Source: Cotesia glomerata (lineage: Eukaryota > Arthropoda > Insecta > Hymenoptera > Braconidae). Taken from it: DNA of 64,000 nt. The notes under the pieces were generated by a model. The model was not told the DNA's origin. It saw only the letters and a list, made by a program, of their open reading frames with translations, and ran no database searches. Where the stretch lies: contig NC_058159.1 in assembly GCF_020080835.1 (NCBI RefSeq), positions 16,121,101 to 16,185,100 of the forward strand, given 5' to 3'. Below, one piece after another: positions 30,838 through 42,590 of the stretch (the first letter of the stretch is position 1; every line of letters begins with the position of its first letter). The position numbers and the translations under genes were made by a program.

Positions 30838-32170
30838 ACCCTCCCTTGAGCGTCTATACTGCAGTTTCTATCTTACTACCGTGGTACCCCACTTGGCTTC
30901 TATACCATGGCTTCTAACTTACTACCGTTGTACCCCACTTGGCGTCTATACAACGGCTTCTAACTACGTCGCATTGTCAACTTGGCACACACGCTCTAGA
31001 AATGCCTCACACAACCCGCACGATCTTCACACACATAACCCACGCATCTTCACACACACACTGACTCTCCTTAACTTTTATTTTTCTTCCGAACTTATAA
31101 AATTGAACTCCAAAACTTACAACGTTAACTTTACTACAATTTTCAGTCATTAGCTCGCAAATAAATCGTAAACCATTTTCACAACTAATAATTTAATTCT
31201 CAAAAAAATCTAAACTAGAAACCGATGCTTGAATTTATTCCAAATAATCCACGAGTTTAATACTCAACATTAAATAAATTTTTAGGAACAATATCGACGC
31301 ATAAATTTATTTCAATTCAACTCGTAATTTATTTCTTAAATTTTGAATAAATTCTTAAGAATATTTCTTTATAAAATTCTAACTAATTTTCTGGGACTTA
31401 ATTCACGCCGTTAAATATTTTTATAAATAATTCCAATAAAATAATACTTTTAATTTTCAATAGTTCAATATATAAAATGATCACGGGGAATTTTTCGATT
31501 TATAAATAATTAATAAAACAATTTTTTTCAATGTAAAATAAATTCACGAAAAATTATCCACGGGTAATTCGATCCCAATGGCGTCGAAACTCAATAACCG
31601 ATTCTCAATAAATAAAATATTTTTAAATAATTAAATAATTTTCGACAACAAATTATATTAATAAATGATAATTCAATTATTAAAAATTGTAATGATAGTC
31701 CAATTGTTACTTTTATATTTTCTGCGTAATAAAACTCACAAGGAATTTGTGTGCTCAAAATGGATGCCGTTGTTCGTAACTGCGTAGCAAATATGACCTC
31801 GGGTATGCGACCGACACTTGACCGGTCGTGAGCCGCCGATTGGAATAATTCTCGATATTCAGAAATTAAATTAATGTTTTATTAATGAAGTAAATTTATT
31901 CAAACCAATCTTAAGATGTTAATAATTATGAACTGGCCAAATTAATAAATTAATTACTCACGACTTCTAAACCCAAGAAGTCTAGAACATTCTTAGGGTA
32001 TAAGATCCCCAAGAAGAATGCTCACAATGCTAACGAATAAGATTTAATTACAATTAATTAATTAATTATTAATTAATTACGCGGCAAGGGTCAAATCTCA
32101 ACTAAGCTGGTTTCTAAGACCAGCTTGGGATTCGAATTCACGCTTGGAAGTTTATTAAATAAAATTATTA
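30838..32170 (-). mobile_element. LTR family B, copy B1, segment 3 of 3
   Basis: Resumes after A2 and matches LTR B2 (from about 56515), including CTATACTGCAGTTTCTATC, CTCAAAATGGA..GCCGTT and the CTCACGAC block. Two more hairpins lie at 30878-30953: CCGTGGTA with TACCATGG, and CCGTTGTA with TACAACGG. The start of the LTR, present in B2 at 58230-58250, is not found, so this copy is truncated near 32170. No retroelement genes are attached. Confidence 0.7.
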
Positions 32171-32239
32171 AATTAAAAAAAATTATTTTTTTTGTATTGT
32201 GCTTGATTTTTAGTTCATCTCGTGATGTATTTTTATCGA

Positions 32240-32659
32240 TTATGTACTAAATAAAAAAAAAAATTCATCGAATTTTAATTTAAATAGTAAAAGGTCGCTC
32301 GAAAAAATCTAAACTAATGCACTAATAAATTGAAAAAAATTATAAGCAACCTTTCAAAATTTAAATTTTGAACTGAAATTTTCAGAATCTCCTTTTTCTA
32401 TAGTCTATAAAATTATACCGTAACGATAAAAAAAATTGAAAAATAAAATTCGATTTTTGACGATTTTTGAAATTTTAAAAAATTTGGACCTCTTAAAAAT
32501 TTTTAACTTCCCGCTAAAAATCTCAGATTTTCAAAAATCGGGAAGTTATTGTTTTTACCCCGTTTGGCAAAAATCGAGTTTTCATCAGATCTCGACGTTT
32601 GAAGGTCACAGGAAGCTTCCCTGACTACCCCCGCGATGTTGTCACTATGTCTGTATGTA

Positions 32660-32724
<65 letters not shown>

Positions 32725-33598
32725 CTATGTGACTCGCTTATAACTTTTGAACGGTTGAACCGATTTCATCGCGGTTGGTGCCATTCGAAAGGGCTACGCT
32801 GAACTTAGATTTCCTGAGAATTTGAACCGATTCGGACCGATAGATTTTAAGAAATCTTGAAAAATCTTAAAAAAAATAAGAAAAAAATCATTTTTGAAAG
32901 TAGTTTTTTTGGAATATCTTTTAAACGGCTCTATCGATCAACTTCAAAAACTAATCCGCCCTTAAGCTTGTAAAACCACGCCGATCGGCGTCAACCCGAT
33001 CAAAATCGGTTGATTCGTTCGAGAGATAGCGTGAACGAAAGAAAACCGAAAAAAGTGTTTTTTTCACATAACTTCGTCATTTCTTCTCGGATCACTTTTG
33101 ATGACATAGCATAATTTATAGAGCTTAAAAAACCGCGTCGATTGCCGCCAAAAACGTAGAAATCGGTTAATTAGTTCAAAAGATATCGTCAATAAAAGAT
33201 TTGAAAACAAGTGTTTTTTTAAAATCACTGCGACATTTTTAACTTCCCACTAACAAAATCGAAGATTTTCAAAAATTAGGAAGTTATTGTTTTCACCCTG
33301 TTTTTTTTTTTCTTTACTCACGTCTTAACGATAATAATTTTTTGAATGAGCTTGGATAGCTCAAAATGACACGAAAATTATATTTATGAGCTCGAAAAGC
33401 GCAAAAAGTAATAAGTGCAATTTTAAGCGCTTAAGTATGGAATTAGCGGGAAGTTGCCGGGATGGCCGTTAGGGTCAATCGTTTTCCAAATTTTTTTTAA
33501 GCTGTCTTTTGGAGAGGGCTCTTAAAACATCAAAAACTAACATTTTTTCACTCGAGACTAAAAAAAAAAAAATAGTCGGTTTTTTTGGGTCACCCTAA
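32240..33598 (+). repeat. Dispersed (GT)n-containing repeat, copy 4
   Basis: Contains the hairpin block (32509-32552), a (GT)n tract (about 32664-32723), GAACGGTTGAACCGATT, and a second hairpin block at 33239-33288. The right end is GGTTTTTTTGGGTCACCCTA (to 33598), the reverse of the copy 3 left end. Sequence at 32340-32500 matches the reverse complement of about 4700-4870, so the 5' segment is inverted relative to copy 3. Confidence 0.7.
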
Positions 33599-33609
33599 TA
33601 TATATACAG

Positions 33610-34051
33610 AGTGTCCCAGAAGTAACGGACGCCATTGTAGCATCTGATAAACAAAATAATTCTGAGACGAAAAGTCCTTAGCCATTTTTTAATCAGACGC
33701 ATAGATAATTAATTATTAATTAAAATAACGTCCTTTTATGCGTTAGAGAGAGAGAGCACTAGTGTCAAGTCAAGTGCGTTCCAACGAAGACGCTTGAACG
33801 TGTGAATGTGTAAGTAAATATGTGTGAATACGTTAGCTATAGAAACTAGTTAGTCATACAGTTAGTAGTGTCTTTGTTTGGCACATACTTGACTGGACAC
33901 TGGCGCTCTCTCTCTAACAAATAAAGAGACGTTATTTTTAATTAATAATTAATTATCTATGCGGTTAATGGAAAAATGGCTAAGGACTTCTCGTCTCAGA
34001 ATTATTTTTTTCGTCAGACGCGACAATGGCGTCCGTGACTTTTGGGACACT
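33610..34051. mobile_element. MITE with ~120-bp inverted repeats
   Basis: The left end AGTGTCCCAGAAGTAACGG (33610) is inverted at the right end (GTGACTTTTGGGACACT, to 34051). The inverted match runs about 120 bp each side, including CTTAGCCATTTTT and ATAATTAATTATTAATTA. It is flanked by TATATATA. At 442 bp with no coding capacity it is a non-autonomous cut-and-paste element, perhaps Tc1/mariner-related given the TA-rich target. Confidence 0.85.
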
Positions 34052-34253
34052 ATATATATATATATGGAAATACATTTTGATTTCAAATTTTATCGATTGA
34101 TTGCTGGGACAGTAGGAATTTATAATCATACTTTTTTTAAGAAAGAATAGCTAAATCATTAATAACTGAAATAGCTAATATATATTGTAATGATCATGAA
34201 GTATGAACTCCATTATATCATAACACAGCTAAATATAACATAAATATTATTAA
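34052..34253. other. AT-rich spacer
   Basis: No gene or repeat recognised, apart from TATATA at the left and the TTAA target site (34250-34253) at the right. Confidence 0.4.
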
Positions 34254-34494
34254 CAGGCGAGACCATCTTTTTCTCGCTTTGCTTTCACGGAGTTCAACGA
34301 AACTATCTCTGTCGCACTCCCAACAGCCGATCAATTGCAGTTTCGATTGATTTCACGAAACGAATGAAATTTAAAAAAAAAACGCTTTGTGGTGAAATAG
34401 TTTATTAAATTATTTATTATCTCTGAAAACGTTTTTTCAAAATTTCCATTCATTTCGCTAAATCGATTGAAACTGCAATCACTGATCTCGCCTG
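34254..34494. mobile_element. Small MITE at a TTAA site (piggyBac-like)
   Basis: The target duplication TTAA (34250-34253 and 34495-34498) flanks CAGGCGAGA ... TCTCGCCTG. Subterminal inverted blocks also occur (CAGTTTCGATTGATTTC and AATCGATTGAAACTG). At 241 bp it has no coding capacity. TTAA duplication is typical of piggyBac-type elements. Confidence 0.8.
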
Positions 34495-34498
34495 TTAA

Positions 34499-34813
34499 TT
34501 TGATATTGTTAAATGATTATACTGATGTTAATGATTGAAATTAAAATGGTAAATTGTGTCTGATGTATCTTCTCTAAAATTTCACAACGATATCGTTAAA
34601 TTATTATAACAAACGGTCGATTAAAGTTAATTCTTAATGAAATGAATAATAATAAATATATTTTTCAATACCACTTAATTTGTAATGAATTTCTTAATAA
34701 CAAAGATTGAAAATATTCATTTTTATATTTATAAGCACAAATAAATTTATTCATTAACTTATCGATCTTAATTTTCAGTCAAATTAATATAATAATATTG
34801 TTGTTTATATTCC
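34499..34813. other. AT-rich spacer
   Basis: No gene or repeat recognised before the BEL/Pao element. Confidence 0.4.
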
Positions 34814-34818
34814 CAATG

Positions 34819-35461
34819 TGAATAATTACAGAAAGAGCGGAAAAGCGGGGATCAGGTTTAGGTCTGGATATCTCAATTAAAACGCGTAAATTATTATAAA
34901 AAATAACACTAGGAATTTATTTACATTAAATACACTCAATATTTAATATAGTTAATTGCGGATTGTTAAGATAAAAGCGGATTTGTAAATTACAGCGTGG
35001 TTTTCAAAGCGGAGCCGGTCGACACGTGGTTGAACACTTTGCCGGCACTGAAAAAGCGGTGAAATAAATGCACTGTTAACACAAATTACCTATAACAAAC
35101 TAAAGCGAATTATTAGCGGTTAATTTAAGCAGTTTAAATTATAAAATTAGCGAAATGCGGTTTATTAACAAAAAGCGAAAGTAAAGAAAAACTAATGGCG
35201 ACTTGATGCAGCGAAAGCGTAGAAGCGAAAGATAATAACAATAGTCCGTCTTCTTCCTCGTTGAGTTGGGGAAGAAGGCTATTGCGCATGTCTAGTGGCA
35301 GCGATCAGCCAATATAGCGGTCGATTCATGACGTGATCGAGAGGCTGATTTTCTATTGGCGGTTCGATTTTTGCGGGAACTAGCGGTGGACAGGTGCGTC
35401 TCTTGAATTTGGGTGTCCCCCAGGAGCGAGTTAATCGCTACTGGGCCTTGTTCACCGAACA
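34819..35461 (-). repeat. BEL/Pao 3' LTR
   Basis: On the minus strand begins TGTTCGGTGAACAAGGCCC and ends TTTCTGTAATTATTCA, 643 bp. Preceded by a purine run (CCGGGGGAGAA) at the end of the integrase frame. About 17 AGCG tetramers were counted by eye. Confidence 0.93.
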
Positions 35462-38400
35462 TTCTCCCCCGGGTTGGCGGCTGCGTCGACAAGATCATCT
35501 TCTTCATGCGTTAGCGGCAGGACACAGAGCTTTGTAATTGGACGTACCAGCTCTGTGTTAACTGTCTTAACAGTTACTACGCGGATTTGTCCATCTTCAC
35601 CTGGATGGACAGCAATTACTTTGGCTAATGGCCACTTGGTTGGCGGGAGATCCTCAGTGGTGATCAGTACTACTGAACCCACCTTGATCTGGTTGCGTCG
35701 ATGATGCCACTTTGAAATGGCCTGGTAGCGGTGGATGCAGTCCTGGTAGTAGCGTTTCCAGAAATGTTGAACCATTTGCTGGACTTGTTCCCAGTGCGAG
35801 AGCCGAGCAGGTTGTAAATCTGTCAGCGATGGCTCTGGGATAGCGGTCAGTGACTGTCCGATTAAGAAGTGACCTGGAGTCAGTACAGCCAGGTCAGCAG
35901 GATCTTCATTCAGCGGTGTGAGCGGTCTGGAATTCAATATGGCTTCAATTTGAGCCAGTAGCGTTGAATATTGCTCAAGCGTCAACAGCGAGTCTCCGAT
36001 TGTTCTTCGAAAGTGAAATTTGATAGATTTCACAGCGGCTTCCCATTTTCCTCCAAAATGTGGAGCTCCAGGCGGATTGAATTTCCAGTTCGTGCCATCT
36101 TGAGCGATCAAGGTTGATAATTCTCGTAATGTGCGGGATCCTGCAGCGAATAGTCGTTTCAACTCTTTATCTGCTCCTACAAAATTGGTTCCACAGTCTG
36201 AATATAGCGTGTGGCAGATACCTCGGCGACTAGTGAAGCGGCGATAAGCGGCGATGAAAGCGGCAGCAGTGTAGTCAGTTACTAGCTCTAAATGTACAGC
36301 TGAACTGAACATGCATACAAAGACTGCAATCCAGCCTTTGTATGTTTTTGCTCCACGTCCTTGAAACGTTTTCAGCGTGATAGGTCCAGCGTAGTCGAGT
36401 CCTGTATGCAAGAAGGCTCAAGTTGGCTGTACTCGTGCGGCGGGTAGTTGACCCATCAACTGTTGAGCGCGTTCTCCACGGTGTCTCGTGCAGATAACGC
36501 AGCGTAAAATAAATGATCTGACTGGAACACGGCCTCCAATGATCCAGACACTCTTGCGTAAGTCAGCGAGCGTAAGCTGAGTACCTCCGTGAAGCGTTTT
36601 GCGGTGTGAATCATCAATCAAAATTGATGTAAGCGGTGATTGTTGCGGTAGAATCGCTGGATGCCTCTCTTCTGGGTCCATGCGTTTTTCAAGCGGCCAC
36701 CGACTCTCAGGACTCCCTGATGGTCGATGAACGGAGTCAGCTTAGTGATGCTGTTATTTTTAGGCAGACCATCACCATCTTGTAGCGTGTGAATCTCTCT
36801 AGCGAAGTATTGTCCTTGAGTGAACTTAATCAAGGTCAATTTAGCGCGCTCCAGGTCTGATGGAGTAAGCGGGTAGGCCAGCGAAGATTGTGGAACTCTT
36901 TTAAAGCGGTCGATGGCACGATGCCAGATGCTAAGCTTCCGTAGCAGTGGAAACAGCTGCGTGTAATGCAACAGTAATTGTTGGAGCAGGCAATTTTCTG
37001 CTTTCCAAGTTACTAATGTCAGACCTTGGCGTTCTTCTCGATGCGTTGCGTTGTCGGTTGGAGGCTCCAGAGTGAGCCAAGAGGATTCTGGTTCATGAAG
37101 CCAAGTTGGTCCATGCCACCAGAGAGCGTGTTGTTTCAGTTTTAGCGTAGGTATACCTCTTGAAGCGCAGTCAGCGGGGTTTTGTTTTCCTGGAATAAAT
37201 TTCCAGAAGACATCTCGAAGCGTTTCTTGGATTTTTCCCACTCTATTGCGGACGAATGTCTTCCAGCGGATTGCTGGACTTTTAATCCATGCGAGAGTCA
37301 CGGCGGAGTCAGTCCAGAGATTGATCCTGACATTTTCAAGCGACTGAACTTCTTTGACATGAAGTATCAGTTGTGTTAGCAACCATGCGGCAGATAATTC
37401 CAAGCGTGGGATTGTCATGGTCGTCAGCGGTGCTACTTGCGTTTTTCAACACAGAAGTGAGACCTTTGTGTTCCCATCAGCGTCAGTGACTCTCAAATAA
37501 ACAGCGGCAGCCATAGCGTTTTGCGAAGCGTCTGAGAACCCGTGCAATTCCATAGTTGCTCCAGGTGCTATATTATTCCAGCGTGGAATGCGGATGGATT
37601 CGATGTTTCGAAGATCCTCGCGGTATCTAGTCTATTTGTGAATGAGTGATGGTGACGATTGTTCATCCCATGACACTCTATCTAGCCACAGATCTTGCAT
37701 AAAGATCTTGGCTTTGACGACTATTGGTGTGAGAAGTCCTAGCGGGTCATACAGCTTAGCGATTTCAGACAAAATAGCTCTTTTTGTCTTGGGCGTCTCT
37801 GGCGGTAGCGTGTACTTGAACTGGAGAGTGTCAGTGCGTGAATTCCAGTACATGCCCAGGACTTTTACTGCTGCATCACTGATTTCATTAAGCGGTGTAT
37901 CCAGCTGCTTTTCTGGAGCGACTTCAGCGAGTAACCGTGGGCTATTGCTAGCCCATTTGGCAAGCGGGAAGCAGCCTGCTGCACACAGAGCTTTTGTTTG
38001 TACTGCAGCCTTGATAGCGTCTTCTTCGTTGTCTGCTCCACCGTAGATGTCATCTACGTAGCGTGTTTTCAACATTGGAGCAACAGCTAGCGGAAAGCGG
38101 TGTCCTTCATCCTTTACTAGTTGGATAAGCACACGTACTGCGTCAAAAAGTGCACTAGCGGTTCCGTATGTGACTGTCTTGAGACAGTAAGCGTCTATTA
38201 AGTCATTCTCATCTATCCAGAGAATGCACTGAAGCGGCCAATCAAGCGAGTCGACCTCAATCTGTCTGAACATCTTGGTGATGTCAGTAGCGAATAGAAT
38301 CCTGCTGCAACGGATTCTCAACATCACATCAAAAATCTCAATTTGCGTTTTGGGTCCTGCGTGGAGAATGTCGTTCAATGAAATTCCTATAGATGTTGCA

Positions 38401-39371
38401 CAGGAACCATTGAACACTGTGCAGAGCTTCGTAGTGGCACTATCAAGCTTCAATACCCCATGTTGAGGCAAGAAGTAAGCATTTACGGGCAATTCGTTGA
38501 CTGGTACTCGTACCATGTGTCCTAGTTAAATGTATTCTGCCATGAATGCACGATACATGTCAGAATATTCTCTTTCTCGCGACAAGCGAGTTATTAATCT
38601 GCGGAGTGACCGCATAGCTGCGTTGATAGAGTCGCCAAGTTGACTCTCAAGGGCCTTAAGCGGTAATCTCACTACGTAGCGTCCATCAGGCTGTCGATAA
38701 TGCGTTTGACGAAAGTGAATTTCACATTCGTCTTCTTCAGCGGTGTTGAGCGGTGAATTTCCTGATGGAACTTCTTCCTGTTCCCAAAACTTAGCGATAG
38801 CGTCTTGTAATTCAGTATCTACTGACGCATGTAGTGCTGCGTGTGATGTTGAAGCGTGTTTAGCGGTGACAGCTCCATAGACAATCCAACCAAGCGTGGT
38901 GGATTGTGCAATAGGAGCATTGCGAGGTCCTCGTTGAATCTCTGCGTTCATGATCTGTGCGGCTGGTGATGCACCTAGAATAATATCTACAGGGCGTGGC
39001 TGTAGATACTGCGGGTCAGCGAGCTTGAGATTCTTAAGATGCGGCCATTTCGGATCAGCGATCACGAACGATGGAAGATCTACCGTCAGTGTTGGTAGAA
39101 TATGCATGCTGACATGCATTGATGCGGTCGTACACAGCGAACGAAGCTCAATTGTGCTCACACCTAGTGAGCTTCCTGCGGAGACATTGCCAATGCCCTT
39201 GAGCATGACCATGTCACGCTGTAGCGGTTGTCCAAGCTTCTTGAAGAGCGACTGTCTCATAAATGAGAGCTCTGAACCTTGATCAATCAACACTCTGGCG
39301 GTGATTGGATTACCATGATGCGGGCGTACCTGGACTAAGGCGGTAGCTAGCAATACTGGCGGAAAGCGGAT
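35452..39371 (-). pseudogene. pol: BEL/Pao Pol: protease, RT, RNase H, integrase, broken
   Basis: Protease: VLIDQGSELSFM near 39290. RT: TKLCTVFNGSCATS, FATDITKMFRQI and catalytic RYVDDIYGG near 38050. RNase H: TMTIPRLELSAAWLL and INLWTDSAVTLAW. Integrase zinc domain: ILRCVICTRHRG. Catalytic core: GLDYAGPI, LYSDCGTNFVG, APHFGGKWEAAVKS. The C-terminus (VVLITTEDLPPTKWPLAKV) runs to 35452, adjoining the LTR. Lesions: TAA at 38528-38526, TAG at 37634-37632, TGA at 37448-37446, a 1-base frameshift near 36690 and TGA at 36414-36412. All other sequence stays in frame, so the decay is mostly by nonsense changes. Confidence 0.92.
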
Positions 39372-39421
39372 CTGAAATAACCAACAGTTAATGTTGAATT
39401 ATAAGCGGTCTAATGGAACGG

Positions 39422-40714
39422 TTAGTTACCTTGTGCGTTGTCTGCAAGTGTCTGTGGTGCAGATTTAGGCGGTGTATCTCGATGGATGGAAGTATGATGA
39501 CGTTGACTGCACTTCCTGCATCCTTGAGCGGTCTTACAATCAGCGACGCGATGCTGGCCCAAGCAATTGTAGCACAGGCGGTATTTTTCGACTATGTCGA
39601 TTCGTTCCTCCAAAGTAGTGGCCTTAAAGATTGGACAGAACAGCATGTAATGTTCCTCAGGGCACAGCGGGCAATTTCTTCTGGGCTTTGCTTTGTATTG
39701 AGTAGCGGTGTAAGAGGATGTTGTCTTCTGAGGTTTATTACTGCGTGAGCCTCCGGATTTATGACCTTCAGATTGCTTCTTGGGTTCCGAAGCGAGTTCC
39801 AAGTTCTCCCAAGCCCTGACTTTGGACTTGAGAAACTCGTGGAGCTGAACGTAAGTCGGCATGTTATCAGTAAGATCCAGGCTGGTCTCCCAATCTTCTC
39901 TAACGGCGGGCGGCAAGCGGCGTAGCGTCAGGTGTATGATTATCAGGTCCCAGTGATCTACTGGAACTCCTTTGGCCTTGATGGAATCCAGAGCCTTTTG
40001 GTTGGATAGTAACAAGGAATCCAATTTAGCGGCTGATCTAGCGGGAACAGACTCACCAACCAGCAGGTCTTCAAGATGTGATGATACAACGCGGCGAGGA
40101 TTGGAATAGCGGCTTTTCAAAAGGTTCCATGCGGGCTCAAACGACTCATCAGTGGATGACATGTTTCCAATAAGCTGGTGTGCTTCATCTTTGGTGAATG
40201 TCTTCAAATAATGCATCTTCTGGCTGTTTTTCAGAAGTACATTGTCAATAACAATATCAGAGAAGAGCTGACTAAATGATCCCCAGCGCTTAAAGTCCCC
40301 AGAGAAGCTCTGGAGCTTAATTTTTAGGAGTCCAGTACCCGATGAGCCTCCCATGAAGGCGGTGCTGTGCATAGCCAGGTTTTGTTGTGTTTGTGCGGCT
40401 TCTCTGGCATCAATCTCCTGCTGAATGACGTCTTTGCGGGTGGCTATGCGGGTCTCCAAGATTGCATAGGTGGCGTGAGCGTTAGTATAATGATTCCCGA
40501 CGTGGTACTCGTGTTCAAGTACTTCCGGGTACGTCTCAAAGATCAGCGAGTTCAAGTTAGTGATGTCCAGCCAAATCTTGGAGCTTTGTGTTGCCACTGA
40601 CTCAATAGCGGTGATCGTAAGCGAGTTAAGCTCCTCATTAGTTAAGCGATCCACTATGGCATACAAAGCATCCAGGTACTGCTTTTGCATAGCAATAGCA
40701 GTTTCAAACTGCAT
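39422..40714 (-). CDS. gag: BEL/Pao Gag
   Basis: 430 aa on the minus strand. Residues ~120-300 form the DUF1759-type BEL/Pao Gag region (LLKIKLQSFSGDFKRWGSF, LLKSRYSNPRRVVSSHLEDL). The C-terminus carries Cys/His zinc-binding motifs (CPLCPEEHYMLFCPIF, CYNCLGQHRVADC, CRKCSQRHH). Gag packages element RNA. The frame is open from the ATG to TAA at 39424-39422, seven bases after a perfect splice donor-like CACAAG|GTAACT. The protease frame follows within 60-75 nt, so the stop may lie in a small intron or be a lesion. Confidence 0.9.
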   Translation of the reverse strand: MQFETAIAMQKQYLDALYAIVDRLTNEELNSLTITAIESVATQSSKIWLDITNLNSLIFETYPEVLEHEYHVGNHYTNAHATYAILETRIATRKDVIQQEIDAREAAQTQQNLAMHSTAFMGGSSGTGLLKIKLQSFSGDFKRWGSFSQLFSDIVIDNVLLKNSQKMHYLKTFTKDEAHQLIGNMSSTDESFEPAWNLLKSRYSNPRRVVSSHLEDLLVGESVPARSAAKLDSLLLSNQKALDSIKAKGVPVDHWDLIIIHLTLRRLPPAVREDWETSLDLTDNMPTYVQLHEFLKSKVRAWENLELASEPKKQSEGHKSGGSRSNKPQKTTSSYTATQYKAKPRRNCPLCPEEHYMLFCPIFKATTLEERIDIVEKYRLCYNCLGQHRVADCKTAQGCRKCSQRHHTSIHRDTPPKSAPQTLADNAQGN

Positions 40715-40947
40715 TGCGGTGTTTAATGTAGGACCGAGATCGAGTTTTCAGTCAATTAAAGCGGAAAGTTCAGCGTACCGGTGTACGAATGACTATCAGG
40801 AGCAGCACCCGATGTGCTCTGCGATGCTCCTGACACTCGACCTTTCCTAGCGGTATTACACTTCACTTAACACAGCACAATTTTTAAGCGGAATAATAAA
40901 TTAATTTAATTGAGATAGAGCCAGCCTGATCTGGCTCGAGGGACCAA

Positions 40948-41560
40948 TGAATAATTACAGAAAGAGCGGAAAAGCGGGGATCAGGTTTAGGTCTGGATAT
41001 CTCAATTAAAACGCGTAAATTATTATAAAAAATAACACTAGGAATTTATTTACATTAAATACACTCAATATTTAATATAGTTAATAGCGGATTGTTAAGA
41101 TAAAAGCGGATTTGTAAATTACAGCGTGGTTTTCAAAGCGAAGCCGGTTGACACGTGGTTGAACACTTTGCCGGCACTGAAAAAGCGGTGAAATAAATGC
41201 ACTGTTAACACAAATTAAACTGTTTACACAGTTTAAATTATAAAATTAGCGAAATGCGGTTTATTAACAAAAAGCGAAAGTAAAGAAAAACTAATGGCGA
41301 CTTGATGCAGCGAAAGCGTAGAAGCGAAAGATAATAACAATAGTCCGTCTTCTTCCTCGTTGAGTTGGGGAAGAAGGCTATTGCGCATGTCTAGTGGGAG
41401 CGATCAGCCAATAAAGCGGTCGATTCATGACGTGATCGAGAGGCTGATTTTCTATTGGCGGTTCGATTTTTGCGGAAACTAGCGGTGGACAGGTGCGTCT
41501 CTTGAATTTGGGTGTCCCCCAGGAGCGAGTTAATCGCTACTGGGCCTTGTTCACCGAACA
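40948..41560 (-). repeat. BEL/Pao 5' LTR
   Basis: 613 bp, matching the 3' LTR with a handful of substitutions and a ~30-bp internal loss near 41212-41230. On the minus strand it is followed by TTGGTCCCTCGAGCCAGA, the presumed primer binding site. Confidence 0.93.
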
Positions 41561-41889
41561 CAATGAATATCCCGTGTAAAAAATATCAGAAATTCCAGCG
41601 GTGAGTCTGAGGAAATCCTAAAGAATTCATATTTGTTGCCGATAGGGATTCCAGATGAATCGTGGATGAAAACATGATAGATGATTGCGTCATTATGGAT
41701 ATTAGAAACTTCAGTGCAAACGTAATATTACAAAAACAGATACAAATTTAAATGGTTCAACACGTATTGAATTCTTGGAAAAGTCTTATCAAGATCTGGT
41801 AAAAAATTTTATTAATAGCAGAATAATTAATGCATAGATTAAACAAAAGTGAATTCATATGTTATTTTACATGAATTTACCAGGTTAAC

Positions 41890-42270
41890 CTAATGACATC
41901 AGGATGAACTTTTAATAGTCAACACAGGGTTAATTTATGTGAAAGACTGTATGGAATTTGAGTGAAGTCTTCTAGCAAAATTAAGAAAAATTTTCCTACT
42001 TTTATGTTTTACGAATAATTCTTTAAATTTCCATGCTGACTTCCGCCGGAATTCCTCCGTAATTAATCCATTTGTCTGGAAAAAATCTAAGGACACCCGG
42101 ATGAACTCATAACAGTCAGCACAGGGTAAATTCATGTGAAAGACCGTATAAAATTTGAGTTAAACTTTTAAAAAACTGAAGCAAAATTTTCCTATTGTCT
42201 GGTTTTAAGAATAATTCCTTAAATGTTTCTGTGAATTTCCGCAAGATATCAGCAGGAAATGCACCGGACC
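41890..42270 (+). repeat. Subterminal ~190-bp direct repeats of element Z, left side
   Basis: Two units, about 41890-42085 and 42085-42275, share AGTCAACACAGGGTTAATT or AGTCAGCACAGGGTAAATT, GTGAAAGAC, and a block near AAGAATAATTC. Related units occur near 59480-59760. Confidence 0.6.
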
Positions 42271-42590
42271 AATTTATTCCAGTAAAAAGTTGAATGAAAC
42301 CATGATCTGACCAGTTTTGGCGCAATGAGTAAAATGTGTAAGAAATTTATATTAAATTTATAAATTAATATAAATTTATATTAAATTCATAAGAAATTTT
42401 GATTTAAATTTAGGAAAAAGGGATGAAAAAAATAAAAAAAGAATTGAAAAATGCCTTTTTTTTTAAATAACTTGATAACGGTAGGAAATAGAAAAAAAAG
42501 TTTCAAGTAAAAGTTGTAGAGAAAAAAATTCTATACAAGAAAGCTTCTTTCCATTTTTTTGTTATCTGATTTAGTTTAGCTGCAAAAAAT

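Larger units (their letters stand above)
34819..41560 (-). mobile_element. Complete BEL/Pao LTR retrotransposon
   Basis: Flanked by the 5-bp duplication CAATG (34814-34818 and 41561-41565). On the minus strand: 5' LTR 41560-40948, gag, protease, RT, RNase H, integrase, purine tract, 3' LTR 35461-34819. Domain order and the Gag and protease types are BEL/Pao. Coding parts carry several stops and a frameshift, so this copy is inactive. The whole element, including non-coding LTRs, is strikingly rich in the tetramer AGCG (plus strand). Confidence 0.93.
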
